DNA from: Timema cristinae
Lineage: Eukaryota; Arthropoda; Insecta; Phasmatodea; Timematidae
Assembly: GCA_039000515.1 (NCBI GenBank)
Contig: JBCFYV010000012.1
Span: 5,877,018-5,941,017 of the forward strand
Direction: 5' to 3'
Length of the DNA: 64,000 bases
Part shown: positions 35,612 through 48,000 of the stretch, piece after piece
How the letters are laid out: each line of letters begins with the position of its first letter
How positions within the stretch are numbered: the first letter of the stretch is position 1
Notes under the pieces: generated by a model
Databases searched by the model: none
What the model was told of the DNA's origin: nothing
The model's input: the letters and a program-made list of their open reading frames with translations, nothing else
Translations under genes and position numbers: made by a program

Positions 35612-36968
35612 TTGTGATGTTTAATAAATAAATATATATTTGTAACATCTGTGTTTTATTTACGAGTCACAACTTGCCTTGTCTGCCAGACAACCCGATA
35701 CCCCGGGTCAATATCTAATCTTGTCTCAACATGTCTTGTCTGCCCGCCAGCCTGGCACCAGGGTTGCGACATAACACGCAATGATTACGTCATTGGGAAA
35801 ACCCCAAGGTTGTTGAGGTCAAGATCTATTCTTGTCTCGTGAGCCGTCAAGCTGACGCCAGGGAAAACCCCCGTTGCCCGGGGCAATGACCTCAATATCT
35901 ATTCTTGTCTTGTCTTGTCGGGCCGACATATTGGCACCAGGGAAAACCAGATGCCCGAGGCAATGACCTCGATATCTATTCTTGTCCTGTCGGGCCAACA
36001 TATTGGCACCAGGGAAAACCAGGTGCCCGAGGCAATGACCTCAATATCTATTCTTGTCTTGTCGGGCCGACATACTGGCGCCAGGGAAAAACCCCGTTTC
36101 CGGGACAATGACCTCAATATCTATTAACAATCATCAAGAACCAACATGTCCAGGGTTGGTAGTCGAGGGGGAGGGGGGAGGCGGATGTGGTAAGCAGGTC
36201 AAAATTGTTGGGGGGAAGGAGGATATTTATAGCAACCAATCAGAGGAAAGTAGGTCACTCAAACATGGCGTCAGGGTGGCGAAGGAGGAGGAAGGTCTCT
36301 GGAACAAATTACCACAATCTACCACAAAACACCATAGCGCAAGGTTCATGCTGCTTGTTCCGGGACAAAGCCTTGTGACAGAAGAGCCGATGTTCATTCT
36401 AGGCTTGTCAGCCATAGCGCAAGCTTTGTGCCGAGCCCTCCGTCAAACTGACGCCAGGGAAAACACCCGTTGCCGGGGGCAATGACCTCAATATCTATTC
36501 TTGTCTTGTCGGGCTGACATATTGGCGGCAGGGAAAAACCCGTTGCCCTAGGGCATTGACCTCAATATCTATTCTTGTCTCAACTCGTCTTCTCTGCCCG
36601 CCAACCTGGCACCAGGGAAAACCAGATGCCCGAGGCAATAACCTCAATATCTATTCTTGTCTTGTCGGGCCGACATACTGGCGCCAGGGTTGGGGGGAAG
36701 GCTGAGCCTTGTGACAGAGGAACCAATGTGGGAGGCGGATGTGGAAAGCTGGTCAAAATTGGTGGGGAAGGAGGCTATTTATAGCAGCCAATCAGAGGAA
36801 AGTAGGTCACGGTACTCAAACAGGATGTTGCAACATAACACGTAATGATTACGTCACACAAATTGTGGTCAAAAGTCAAAGGTCAAATTGGGGCCATACG
36901 CCCCACTATCTACTAATATAAATCTCGAGTTTGAACAAATTCCATTAAACTGATTTGGATCCGTGGCC
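35612..36968. mobile_element. Polinton terminal non-coding region, right arm copy 2
   Basis: Poly(A)-signal-like AATAAATAAATATAT at about 35,623; 72-bp repeats at 35,803-36,125 and 36,425-36,690; TATA-like CTATTTATAG at 36,775 and ATATTTATAG at 36,223, both beside CCAAT; TTACGTCA at about 36,849; GGTCAAA-type heptamers at 36,867-36,887. Open frames here follow the repeats and are not counted as genes. Confidence 0.7.
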
Positions 36969-39968
36969 GGGTACAGACTGGTAGGCAGACATACAGACAA
37001 TTTTGTGTACAGACTGTTAGATAGACATACAGACAGACATGGGTACAGACTGGTAGATAGACATACAGACAAACATGGTACAGACTGGTAGCAAGCATAC
37101 AGACAGAACATGGGTACAGACTGGTAGATAGACATACAGACAGACATGGGTACAGACTGTAGATAGACATACAACAACATGGGTACAGACTGGTAGATAG
37201 ACATACAGACAACATGGGTACAGACTGGTAGATAGACATACAGACAAACATGGGTACAGACTGGTAGAAACATACAGACATACATGGGTACAGACTGGTA
37301 GATGAGACATACAGACAAACATGGGTACAGACTGGTAGGAGACATACAGAAAGACATGGTACAGACTGGTAGCAGACATACAGACAGACATGGGTACAGA
37401 CTGGTAGGTAGACATACAGACAGACATGGTACAGACTGGTAGATAGACATACAGACAAACATGGGTACAGACTGGTAGATAGACATACAGACAGACATGG
37501 GTACAGACTGGTAGATAGACATACAGACAGAACTGGGTACAGACTGGTAGATAGACATACAGACAGACATGGGTACAGACTGGTAGATAGACATACAGAC
37601 AAACATGGGTACAGACTGGTAGGTAGACATACAGACAGACATGGGTACAGACTGGTAGAAGACATACAGAAACATGGGTACAGACTGGTAGATAACATAC
37701 AGACAAACATGGGTACAGACTGGTAGAAACATTACAGAAATCATGGGTACAGACTGGTAGAAACATACAGACAATAATGGTACAGACTGGTTTAGCAAAC
37801 ATACAGAAATACATGGGTACAGACTGGTAGGCAAACATACAGAAATACATGGGTACAGACTGGTAGATAGACATACAGACAGATATGGGTACAGACTGGT
37901 AGGCAAACATACAGAAAACATGGGTACAGACTGGTAGATAGACATACAGACAATACATGGGTACAGACTGGTAGATAGACATACAGACAACATGGGTACA
38001 GACTGGTAGTGACATACAGACAGACATGGGTACAGACTGGTAGATAGACATAATCAGAAATAATGGGTACAGACTGGTAGCAGACATACAGAAAGACATG
38101 GGTACAGACTGGTAGATAGACATACAACAGACATGGGTACAGACTGGTAGATAGACATACAGACAGACATGGGTACAGACTGGTAGATAGACATACAGAC
38201 AGACATGGGTACAGACTGGTAGATAGACATACAGACAGACATGGTACAGACTGGTAGATAGACATACAGACAACATGGGTACAGACTGGTAGCAAACATA
38301 CAGAAATACATGGGTACAGACTGGTAGATAGACATACAGACAAACATGGGTACAGACTGGTAGGCAGACATACAGAAGACATGGTACAGACTGGTAGATA
38401 GACATACAACAGATCATGGGTACAGACTGGTAGCAGACATACAGAAGACATGGGTACAGACTGGTAGATAGACATACACAGAATGGTACGATGGTAGAGA
38501 CATAAGGAGACATGGTACAGACTGGTAGATAGACATACAGACAGACATGGGTACAGACTGGTAGATAGAATACAGACAGACATGGGTACAGACTGGTAGA
38601 TAGACATACAGACAGACATGTGGTACAGACTGGTAGATAGACATACAGTACAAACATGGTACAGACTGGTAGATAGACATACAGACAGATATGGGTACAG
38701 ACTGGTAGATAGACATACAGACAGACATGGGTACAGACTGGTAGATAGACATACAGACAAACATGGGTACAGACTGGTAGATAGACATACAGACAGACAT
38801 GGGTACAGACTGGTAGATAGACATACAGACAAACATGGGTACAGACTGGTAGATAGACATACAGACAAACATGGGTACAGACTGGTAGATAGACATACAG
38901 ACAGACATGGGTACAGACTGGTAGATAGACATACAGACAGACATGGGTACAGACTGGTAGATAGACATACAGACATACATGGGTACACTGGTAGATAGAC
39001 ATACAGACAGACATGGGTACAGACTGTTAGATAGACATACAGACAAGACATGGGTACAGACTGGTAGATAGACATACAGACAGACATGGGTACAGACTGT
39101 AGATAGACATACAGAAAGACATGGATACAGACTGGTAGATAGACATACAGACAGAACATGGGTACAGACTGGTAGATAGACATACAGACAAACATGGGTA
39201 CAGACTGGTAGATAGACATACAGACAAACATGGGTACAGACTGGTAGGCAGACATACAGACAGACATGGGTACAGACTGGTAGATAGACATACAGACAGA
39301 CATGGGTACAGACTGGTAGATAGACATACAGACAAACATGGGTACAGACTGGTAGATAGACATACAGACAGACATGGGTACAGACTGGTAGATAGACATA
39401 CAGACAGAACATGGGTACAGACTGGTAGATAGACATACAGACAAACATGGGTACAGACTGGTAGATAGACATACAGACAACATGGGTACAGACTGGTAGA
39501 TAGACATACAGACAGACACGGTACAGACTGTAGAGACATACAGACAGACATGGGTACAGACTGGTAGATAGACATACAGACAGACATGGGTACAGACTGG
39601 TAGATAGACATACAGACAAACATGGTACAGACTGGTAGATGGACATACAGACAGAACATGGGTACAGACTGGTAGCTAGACATACAGACAGACATGGGTA
39701 CAGAATGGTAGATAGACATACAGACAGACATGGGTACAATACTGTAGATAGACATACAGAAGACATGGGTACAGTCTGTAGATAGACATACAACAGACAT
39801 GGGTACAGTACTGGTAGATAGACATACAGACAGACATGGGTACAGACTGGTAGATAGACATACAGACAGACATGGTAAAGACTGTTAGGATGACATACAG
39901 ACAGACATGGGTACAGACTTGTAGATAGACATACAGACAGATATGGGTACAGACTGGTAGATAGACAT
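36969..39968 (-). repeat. 36-bp minisatellite, inverted block 2
   Basis: About 80 units of the same 36-mer on the minus strand, ending at TAGATAGACATTTTTAAAAG. Most monomers are of the TAGATAGACATACAGACAG type. Long open frames in all phases are an effect of the 36-base period. Confidence 0.95.
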
Positions 39969-40040
39969 TTTTAAAAGTTAATAGGAACCTTTCCAATCTA
40001 GACAGGACCTGTGGGAAACCAACGTTACCATGATATTATA

Positions 40041-40312
40041 TTATTATTAGCACCGCGTCTTACTACCCGTTCGGGTTATACGCACTTACGCTAATGTGTA
40101 ATGGTAGGTGATTGTGAGATGAAATGAAGGACCTACAGTTTAACGTGGAATCCGAACCATGGTGGAGACTGGCATTCCCACATTCACAAGATGTCTTGTC
40201 AGAGGTAAAGGAAGGGTTTGGCCATCAGATAAATCTGTGCCGGGACCGAGGATTGAACCCCGGCCGCCAGCACAGAAGTCTGACACCTTACCCCTAGACC
40301 ACCAGGTCACCT
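40041..40312 (-). repeat. SINE family 1, full length, reverse orientation
   Basis: Plus strand starts ATTATTAGCACCGCGTCTTA (tail) and ends CCACCAGGTCAC (head). B-box complement GGATTGAACCCC. It lies about 70 bases beyond the minisatellite. Confidence 0.88.
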
Positions 40313-40319
40313 ACATTAT

Positions 40320-40891
40320 ATTTATACAATTTGAACACATCACCTAGGAATCTGTCATTGAATGAATGTGCTGGTACATCACTTTTCTGACCTTGTCTGT
40401 ACTGATTAGAAATGTTTCATTCCTCCCAACACTTATACTCTTCTTGATAGTATCAGGCCCCAACCCTTGAAGTCAATGATATTTTTATTCTCAACAGACT
40501 TAACTTCAGAGGTTCTTGCGTGCAAGAAGGGAAACATTCCCGGACTATTTTCTTTTCACACCACATTTAAATATTTAAGGCTTGTTTACATGCATTAGAA
40601 ATGAAGGAACGTTTTCTTTCTTAGGCCAATTGATGCAGTCTTGGGTCGGCTAAAGTTTGGCTATCTCAATTTGAAATAGCCAAAATGTGAATATTTTCCT
40701 TTTTCATCTCATCCATTCAAGTTAGTTATAAATAAACTATAGCAAATTTAAATGTTTCGGAAACTGACCTTGAAAAATGAATTAAAAATGGGAATATGTG
40801 AGTTACTTTTCATGAAAAATAAAAATAAGTTTTTACTTTTACAATTAACAAATAATTTTAGGGTGATTTACAAATAATTTATCTTTTAAAA
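40320..40891. other. Unassigned DNA
   Basis: AT-rich, without recognised genes or element ends. Confidence 0.5.
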
Positions 40892-41153
40892 CCCACCTCG
40901 GTGGCGTAGTTGGCTAACGCGCTAGTCATGTTGAGCTCGACTGCTGAGGACGGGGAGATCGAGGTTAGAATCTCGGTCGGGTGAACTGGGGGTGGTTTTT
41001 TCTAAATGGTTTTCCATTCTCTCTCTCCACTCAAATGCTGGTCCACTTCCTCTAATTCAACCTTCCAAATTCCTAATCCATTAGCGTAATTAGTACTTAA
41101 AGCTTATAACCCGAACGGTGTAGTAAGATGCGGTGCTAAATAATAATAATATT
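40892..41153 (+). repeat. SINE family 2, full length
   Basis: Head GGTGGCGTAGTTGGCTAACG and B-box-like GAGGTTAGAATCTC, with a longer variable region that resembles a class II tRNA (Leu/Ser-like). It ends in AACCCGAACGGTGTAGTAAG and (AAT)n, a tail shared with family 1. Confidence 0.8.
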
Positions 41154-41156
41154 ATT

Positions 41157-41964
41157 TAAAATATGAATTTACTTAAATATATCTGAACTATTTGGTTTAA
41201 AAATTATTACATAAAGAGTGAATATTGTGATTAAAAATAAGATTTGTTTTGTTTAGTGAGTAAGATTTATTTAAGGGTAGTTTACTAAAAATTATTTATG
41301 AAAATTGTCTTCAAAACTTTAATATACTTTATGAGAGAGTTTGTGCGATTGTGTCCTACTATTTATTTTAATACTGTCCATGTTTGCCTTCCAAACAATT
41401 TGAAAAGGCAAATTACATCTTCTTAACTGAGCTCTTTTCTCTCTCTTTTTTACGACTGGGGAATTGAAAGAAAACGAGTTGGCGAATAGATCCGGTAATA
41501 ATTGTCTTATGTTTCGTTTTGCGTCACTAAAACGATCAAACAGTTAGCGGCGAACGGAATAAAAATAAACTAACAAAAAAAATACTAAAGAGAGAAAAAA
41601 GAGAACTTTTGCCACTGTCCACGCGGGGAATGAGCATCATAATAGCAGTCACAAACATGTTCCATTAAGTATTAAAAGGCGAGGTGTCAAAAGCCAGACA
41701 TGGAAATGGCGTTAAAGAAAAGGGCCTTGGCAGGAATTGATGATAGCAATAACAGAAATATTTACTTTATACCATTAGTCTTTCGTTTTATTCTTTTTAC
41801 GTAGAATACGATACAAACCACACGAAAATGGTCCTTCCAAACAAATAAAATCAAGTTTTCGTTCCCATCCTGTTAGAAAGTCAATACTATATCGTCATGA
41901 GATACGAAAATAGCTTTTCTGTCTATGCGAGTATAAACCCTAACTTTCATTTATTCAAATTAAC
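41157..41964. other. AT-rich unassigned DNA
   Basis: No gene or element recognised. Confidence 0.5.
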
Positions 41965-42228
41965 GGTGACCTGGTGGTCTAGGAGTAAGGTGTCAAACTT
42001 ATGTGCTGGAGGTCCGGGGTTCAATCCTCGGTCCCGGCACAGATTTATCTGATTTCCAAACCCTTCCTTCACCTCTGACAAGACGTCTTGTGAATGTGGG
42101 GAATGCCAGGCCTCCACCGTGGTTCGGATCCCACGTTAAGCTGTAGGTCCTTCATTTCATCTCACATCACCCTACATTACACATTAGCGTAAGTGCGTAA
42201 AACCCAAACGGGTAGTAAGACGTGGTGC

Positions 42229-42299
<71 letters not shown>
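41965..42299 (+). repeat. SINE family 1, full length, with long (TAA)n tail
   Basis: Cleanest family 1 copy: GTGACCTGGTGGTCTAGGAG at the start, B-box-like GGGGTTCAATCC, conserved AAACGGGTAGTAAGACG tail and more than 20 AAT repeats. Confidence 0.92.
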
Positions 42300-42559
42300 T
42301 TAATTATAAATACCTTATGCTAGAATTGGGTGGGGAAACATATATATACTTCCGGCTAGTATTCTAAGCCTGACCTACCCTTCACCAACCCAAAATAATG
42401 GTGTGGGTTAATCGACACAGTTCAATTCAAAGAAAATACAGACACACGCATTTTCTAAGGAATCATATTAACTGGGATGGTAATTAGTTTAACATATATT
42501 TTGAGAAACGTGTTATATAATATTAATCTCCACATCGATACACACATGGACTAAACGTT

Positions 42560-42725
42560 AAGCTTTTCTAGTCTGGTTTCCCAGTGATGGTGGGTTTGGG
42601 TTTTAATCCTGGTTGGGTGTAATGAGGGTCTTCTGAATAAATGGTTTCGTACTCTCCCTCTCCACCCAAATTCGAGTAAGTTTCCTCAAAATTTTTCCTC
42701 CCTAATACCTACCCAATTTGAGAAA
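42560..42725 (+). repeat. SINE family 2 fragment
   Basis: B-box-like GGGTTTTAATCCTGGTTGGG followed by the family 2 body (TAAATGGTTTCGTACTCTCC). The tail is missing. Confidence 0.6.
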
Positions 42726-44149
42726 TTAAATGTGAATATCCTGGAGATTTTGTAATATGTGGTAAGAAAAACTTTAACATTCATAAGTTGGAAACCTTAA
42801 TCAACATTCATAAATTCAGGATCTTCAGACATACTAGTACCAGGTTTTACAATTCCAGTTTCATTATTTTTTGATTGTTCTATCTTTTCATTAGTCAACA
42901 GCTCTGGCTGCCTTTCTTTTGACAGTTGAACTCTACAACCCGAACAAATTCTCATGTCTTTTTTTCATATTGTAATTTAAGTATATCATCCAACTAGTCA
43001 CATTTCTAAGATCTTTTTTCTTGACCCAGTGTGATTTTTTCTTAAATGGGTTGCAACAAAACGTTGCCCAATTTTTTTCCATCTTCCCTTCACAAATAAA
43101 CAGCAAGAAACCATACTAATAGGACTGATAATGCAATAAACACTAATTAAAATAGAAGATTATTGTAGCTTAGGTCTTAATTACATGTCCATAAACTAAA
43201 ATAAGAAATAATACTGAGAAACCGAGCAAATGAAGTACATGGATGTTGTATGTCTGGCAGTCGCAGTAGAACTGATGGAACTTGTAAACAATGGCAGTGT
43301 TCAGGTTGCTGCTTGTGTGTATGACTCACTCTCCCCAGGGCTGTCTTATCATGAATCATTGTCTTCATTTGAAATTACTTTTGAGATTTATGGTTGAGGA
43401 GCAGTAATTTATTTTACAGTAGCCTATTTATATCATTAATAAATTTTGTTCTAAGCTAAACTTCAGAATAAGGTTTTTCAAAGTTTTAATTTTTTTAATG
43501 GACCCTACTAAAAAAACCTAAAAATTAATTTTTTGTTTTTTGAAACATTTTAGGTTTAACTTAAAAGAACAATAACTCAAATGAGTAGAAACAATTTTCC
43601 CATTTAATTTGTTTATGGTACTGCAGGTGTTCATAAATACTCAGGGTATTGACGCAATACATCTCATTCTGGGTGAATTTGCTGTGGTACTGCTATATTT
43701 AACTATTTATTAAAACATGATCCCATCATCATCCCATCTTCAAATTTGGAACGTGTTCTCCCAAAAGGGGTATAAATAAAATATATTTTTTAGAAAAAAA
43801 TTAAAAAAATTTATTTTGAGATTTAACAAAATACTTTTTTAAATTTTTTAGAATAAAAAATTAAAATGTTAAATATGGTCAAGATTCATATCATATTAAA
43901 GCGTGTAAAATTCTTAAGACAATGTTACAAATTCCACCTCACTAAGTCTTATAGTTTTTGAGATAGAGCCATTTGAAAATTTGAAAATGTGACCAAAACA
44001 CGAGAATTCTAAAACTTTGAAAGCCATTAACTCAAAAAAAATATTGAAATTTCATATTTTTCATCCTTTTAATAAATAGTACCAATGTTCCAAATATTAT
44101 CTTGTTCTGAGATGTGAAGGTCCAGACCATTGGATTTACCCTATAGGCT
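42726..44149. other. AT-rich unassigned DNA
   Basis: No supported gene. A 63-codon minus-strand frame at 43,177-43,368 has no recognisable motif. Confidence 0.5.
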
Positions 44150-44150
44150 C

Positions 44151-44206
<56 letters not shown>

Positions 44207-44212
44207 ATTGAC
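44150..44212. repeat. (TA)n microsatellite
   Basis: About 60 bases of TA repeat with one slip. Confidence 0.9.
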
Positions 44213-44344
44213 AGTTTTGAAAATAGTTTTAAATTTATGTTTAAGTAAAATAAGATTAAAGATAAATGTAACTTACTCAAACGTACCACAAATTTATTTT
44301 TGGGTTTCAAATCATTCGTAATATTCGAGGTTTAGTAAAATTTT

Positions 44345-44555
44345 ATGCGTGATTCTTGCATGTGACTGAATCACCTGTGATGGGAATCGGGTTCGAATCC
44401 CGATCGGTTATACTAAGAGGATATTTCCCCAAATGGTCTGCCAATGTGTGGACACACTCCCTTTAAAGTCTACCTTACTCCTTTATACCCCATTATTGTA
44501 AATATGTGGATAGCCCTAACGGGTAGTAAGCGGCGGTAAAAACACACAAAAGATG
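44345..44555 (+). repeat. SINE family 2-like copy, diverged head
   Basis: B-box-like GGGTTCGAATCCCGATCGG, body TTTCCCCAAATGGTCTGCC and tail CCCTAACGGGTAGTAAGCGG. Confidence 0.7.
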
Positions 44556-45480
44556 ACGTCATAAAACATTCTGATTACATCGCATAGTTTTGAGCCATAA
44601 AACAAACACATACCTGATCCGTTAGCACATACGTGCCATACATTTTATTCCCCGATTTAACCTGAATCAATAAAAATGTAGCCTGAAAAGCGATGACAGG
44701 AATTCCAGGTGAAGCAAGGACGAGTGTAATCCATGATCTAGAGGGAAGACTACTCTGTCGAGAGCTTGTTACTCGCTATCTAATAGTACCTGAGTCGCTA
44801 GTGCCTGTTGACTAGTAACACGAAGGATTACAAGCCAGAGAAGAACAAGTAGTCTGACAGAGTTATCTCCATCAGGACTACACTGCACACACGTTAGCTT
44901 GAGGGAACATTTAGAGAAACACTTATTTAGTAATATCCTGGTGGGAAGAAAACTTTAAACAAATATGAATATATCCATTTTTGCTGTCAACATTGATAAA
45001 ATATTACATATTATCAGTATTATTTGATTAGCAACAATAATATAGGTTGCAAATATTGTGTTAGAGAAGATATAGCTTATTCTTCAAAATAAATTTCATC
45101 TTTTGTCACATATTTAGATTTTAATCTGTATTTTGATATCGTGTTATAGTAAGCCTAGTTTCAAATTTTGTAACACAATTTAAAGGAACAAAGGTTTAAT
45201 ATTTATACATAGTTAGCTGTTTGACCCGTTACTCGCATTGTTAATTGGGTAGTCCTCATAAAAACTTTATATTAAATTAGGGAGCTCAACATCCCGCGAC
45301 CAACATTTTTAAAAGTCCCCCTTGTACAGTATAATCTTGAGCTAACTATGGATACTCCAAGGCAATTATTAAAATCAGTAGATAAAAATAAATTAAATCT
45401 TTGAAAAAAATCTCACCTTAAATCCAAAATGATTGCACAAACGAATGCAATGTTTACCAAAGCACGATAAAGTTTGTTTT
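44556..45480. other. Unassigned DNA
   Basis: No gene or element recognised. A stretch around 44,690-44,900 is somewhat richer in G/C but has no open frame of note. Confidence 0.45.
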
Positions 45481-46822
45481 ATATTAGTTTAGCAATTTAG
45501 AGGTAACCCCTCCCTCCACGCTCACTTTTCATACATTTCTTAGACCCCCCTAGATTTAAATTAAACACTCTCCAATTCATATTTTTTTTATCTTGGGTGA
45601 TCTTTTTACAGTTTGCCAAATTTAAATTTTCTTCCACACTAAAATGTAGATTTTATAATAGCTTTGAAGGGATTTCAAGCTTTTAGACCCCCTCGCCCCC
45701 AATACTTTTAATTCCCACATTCAAATTTTGAAATTTTAACATTTACTTAGTTATCTAATATGATCTTTTACGTACAGTACACTCAAAATTTAAAGTTTAA
45801 ATAACACTGAAAATAGCTGTATCAATTTCAAGTTCTCAAATTTCTTGGCTTTCAATTTTGAAATTCCATTTATTCAGACATCATTTGGCAATCCATTAAG
45901 GTATATTTATTTATATGTCATTCTTTATTTTAGTCCACACTGAGAAGTTTGTTTTTTTAATTTAATAAATGGTGAAATGCTTAAACCAATTGTTAAGTTA
46001 CATATTTATATTCTTTTTTTTATTTTTGTCTTAACGGCTTGAAATAATGTGTTTTCTTTCACATTTAGAAAGGTTTTTCTATTGGTTGTTCAAATTCTTA
46101 TATCTACTCCAACATAGATATTGATTTTAAGATATAAAAAAATTATTCATATTCTTTAAGTTAACTGAGAAATTTCTTTTTTCTATCATATTGAAGGATG
46201 GTGTTTCCTAATAAGTTTTAAAATTTCTTCTCATTCCCCATTTCACTTGCCAATCCTCTTATTTTTAACTGTAAATTATAAAAACATTTCTTTTTGTGGT
46301 ATTCTCATTACCATTTCAGCAAATTTCAAGTTTTACCACACGGATAAGTGGTTGGTAAATTTAGTTTTGAGAATTTACTGCACTGACCATTTTCCATAAC
46401 CCAATTTAAGTTTTAAATGTTCAAACTCTTCTAATTATATTAGTTTATTCTTTTGAATATAATTAAAAATTTTAATAATTCCCTTTTCTGAGGAGTATTT
46501 AATATTTTTTAGAACATCCGAAAGGAACATCTTTCCATTTACTGGACTTTTATTTTGAAATCTAAGAAAGTTCAAGCCTTCATTGAAGTATGGGGTAGTC
46601 CTTACACCAGCCTGACTAACTTCAATCTTCTACCACACTGATAAGAATTTTAATGTTTAATTTTGGAAATTTCTAGGCCTCACCATTTCACCAGACCACA
46701 CAATTAAAGATCAAATATATAGAACCAATTTTGATATTTGGAGTGATCTCTCTACATTAATGGCAAATTTAATCTTCTACCTAAAGTTAAAGGTTTTGTC
46801 TATTTATATACCACCCTAGACC
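45481..46822. repeat. Degenerate repeats flanking the inverted repeat, left
   Basis: Recurrent phrases such as TTTGAAATTT, CCTTTTACC/TCTACCACAC and CAAATTTCAAGTTTT every 150-200 bases suggest a strongly decayed tandem array. A similar stretch lies at 53,990-54,720. Confidence 0.4.
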
Positions 46823-47457
46823 GTTGAATGTATATATACTATAGAAGAAGTGAAGAATAGGGAAAAACTCTACGCTGCTCATCAAAATTATTTCACTAGT
46901 TACATATCTCGCTGTTAGAAAGCGCTAGTACGCTAGTGGTGCATTCTGACGGCCAGTTATAGTACTGTTTGAATATTACTCTCCCTCTTTGTATAAAAGA
47001 AGAGAGGAATACTTCTCTTGTAAAAGAGAGATTGTAAGAATTAGGGGGGTGGAAAGTTGAAAGAACTGAAAAGAGAGGTTTTCTCAAGGTATAAACTAAC
47101 CGTAATCGGTTTTAGGGGTAGTTTACCTGTCATTCAATAACATTGCAATCAAACCAAACGATACTTATTTTCTTAGTTTGTTAGTCTCTAAGGAAAATAA
47201 ATCTTTAATAGTTATATAAATGATAATTTTTACTTTAATTTAGTTTAAATACAAAGATATATTTATTAATATAATTATCACAATTATATTAATACAAAAC
47301 CTTTTCTATCTTAAGATAAATGTTTTTTGAGTTCACAATATTGGCCACGCATGGTATACGAAAGCAGGGGTTCTCAAATTCATGGCCTGCGGATCATATC
47401 TAACTGGCCCACTTGTATGCATAACTCTTAAATAAGTATTTGTCCTGCAGCTACACC

Positions 47458-47460
<3 letters not shown>

Positions 47461-47522
<62 letters not shown>

Positions 47523-47523
47523 A
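47461..47523. repeat. (CT)n(CA)n compound microsatellite
   Basis: About 38 bases of CT followed by about 24 of CA. Mirrored in the right arm. Confidence 0.95.
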
Positions 47524-47749
47524 ATAATAGTTTAATTTCGTGTTAATATAATATTGATGTAAAACACTTAAACTACTTCAAATTGTAATATTTTTTTATC
47601 ACTTTTTAAATAGGGGATTGTGGGGATTTTTGTTTACATATTTCAATAAATACTGCTTTGAGTGATTCTCTAACCCACATTAACATCTGGAAAATATGAG
47701 TTATGTAATATTTTAATTACATAGTATCAAATAGCTATTAAAGAGTTAC

Positions 47750-48000
47750 ATCGGCGGGCACGTGGATTAAACGTCAGATTATTATGATCTAGCTAGCTGG
47801 TATCGGGGAAACCGGGGATCGAATTTCATTTGGATGTACAGAAGGTGGATTTTTACTATTTATGGTATCCCATATTCCCGTTTCTCAAATGCAGTTACAT
47901 TTCCTCCACATTATATGTTCCTCATCCCTTAATTACTAGCGTTATTAAAATATGCTTAGTCAGGATGACTAGTAAGATGCGCTACAAAAACAAAAGTACC
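47750..48000 (+). repeat. SINE-like element, decayed, left arm
   Basis: B-box-like GGGGATCGAATTTC, a family 2-like body and a tail-like AGTAAGATGCGCTAC. An open frame at 47,830-48,030 lies within it and is identical in the right arm, but it is not a gene. Confidence 0.5.

Noticed and set aside
36969..39968. CRISPR-like array of regularly spaced 36-bp repeats
   Set aside because: Units are directly adjacent without unique spacers, and the setting is a eukaryotic genome.
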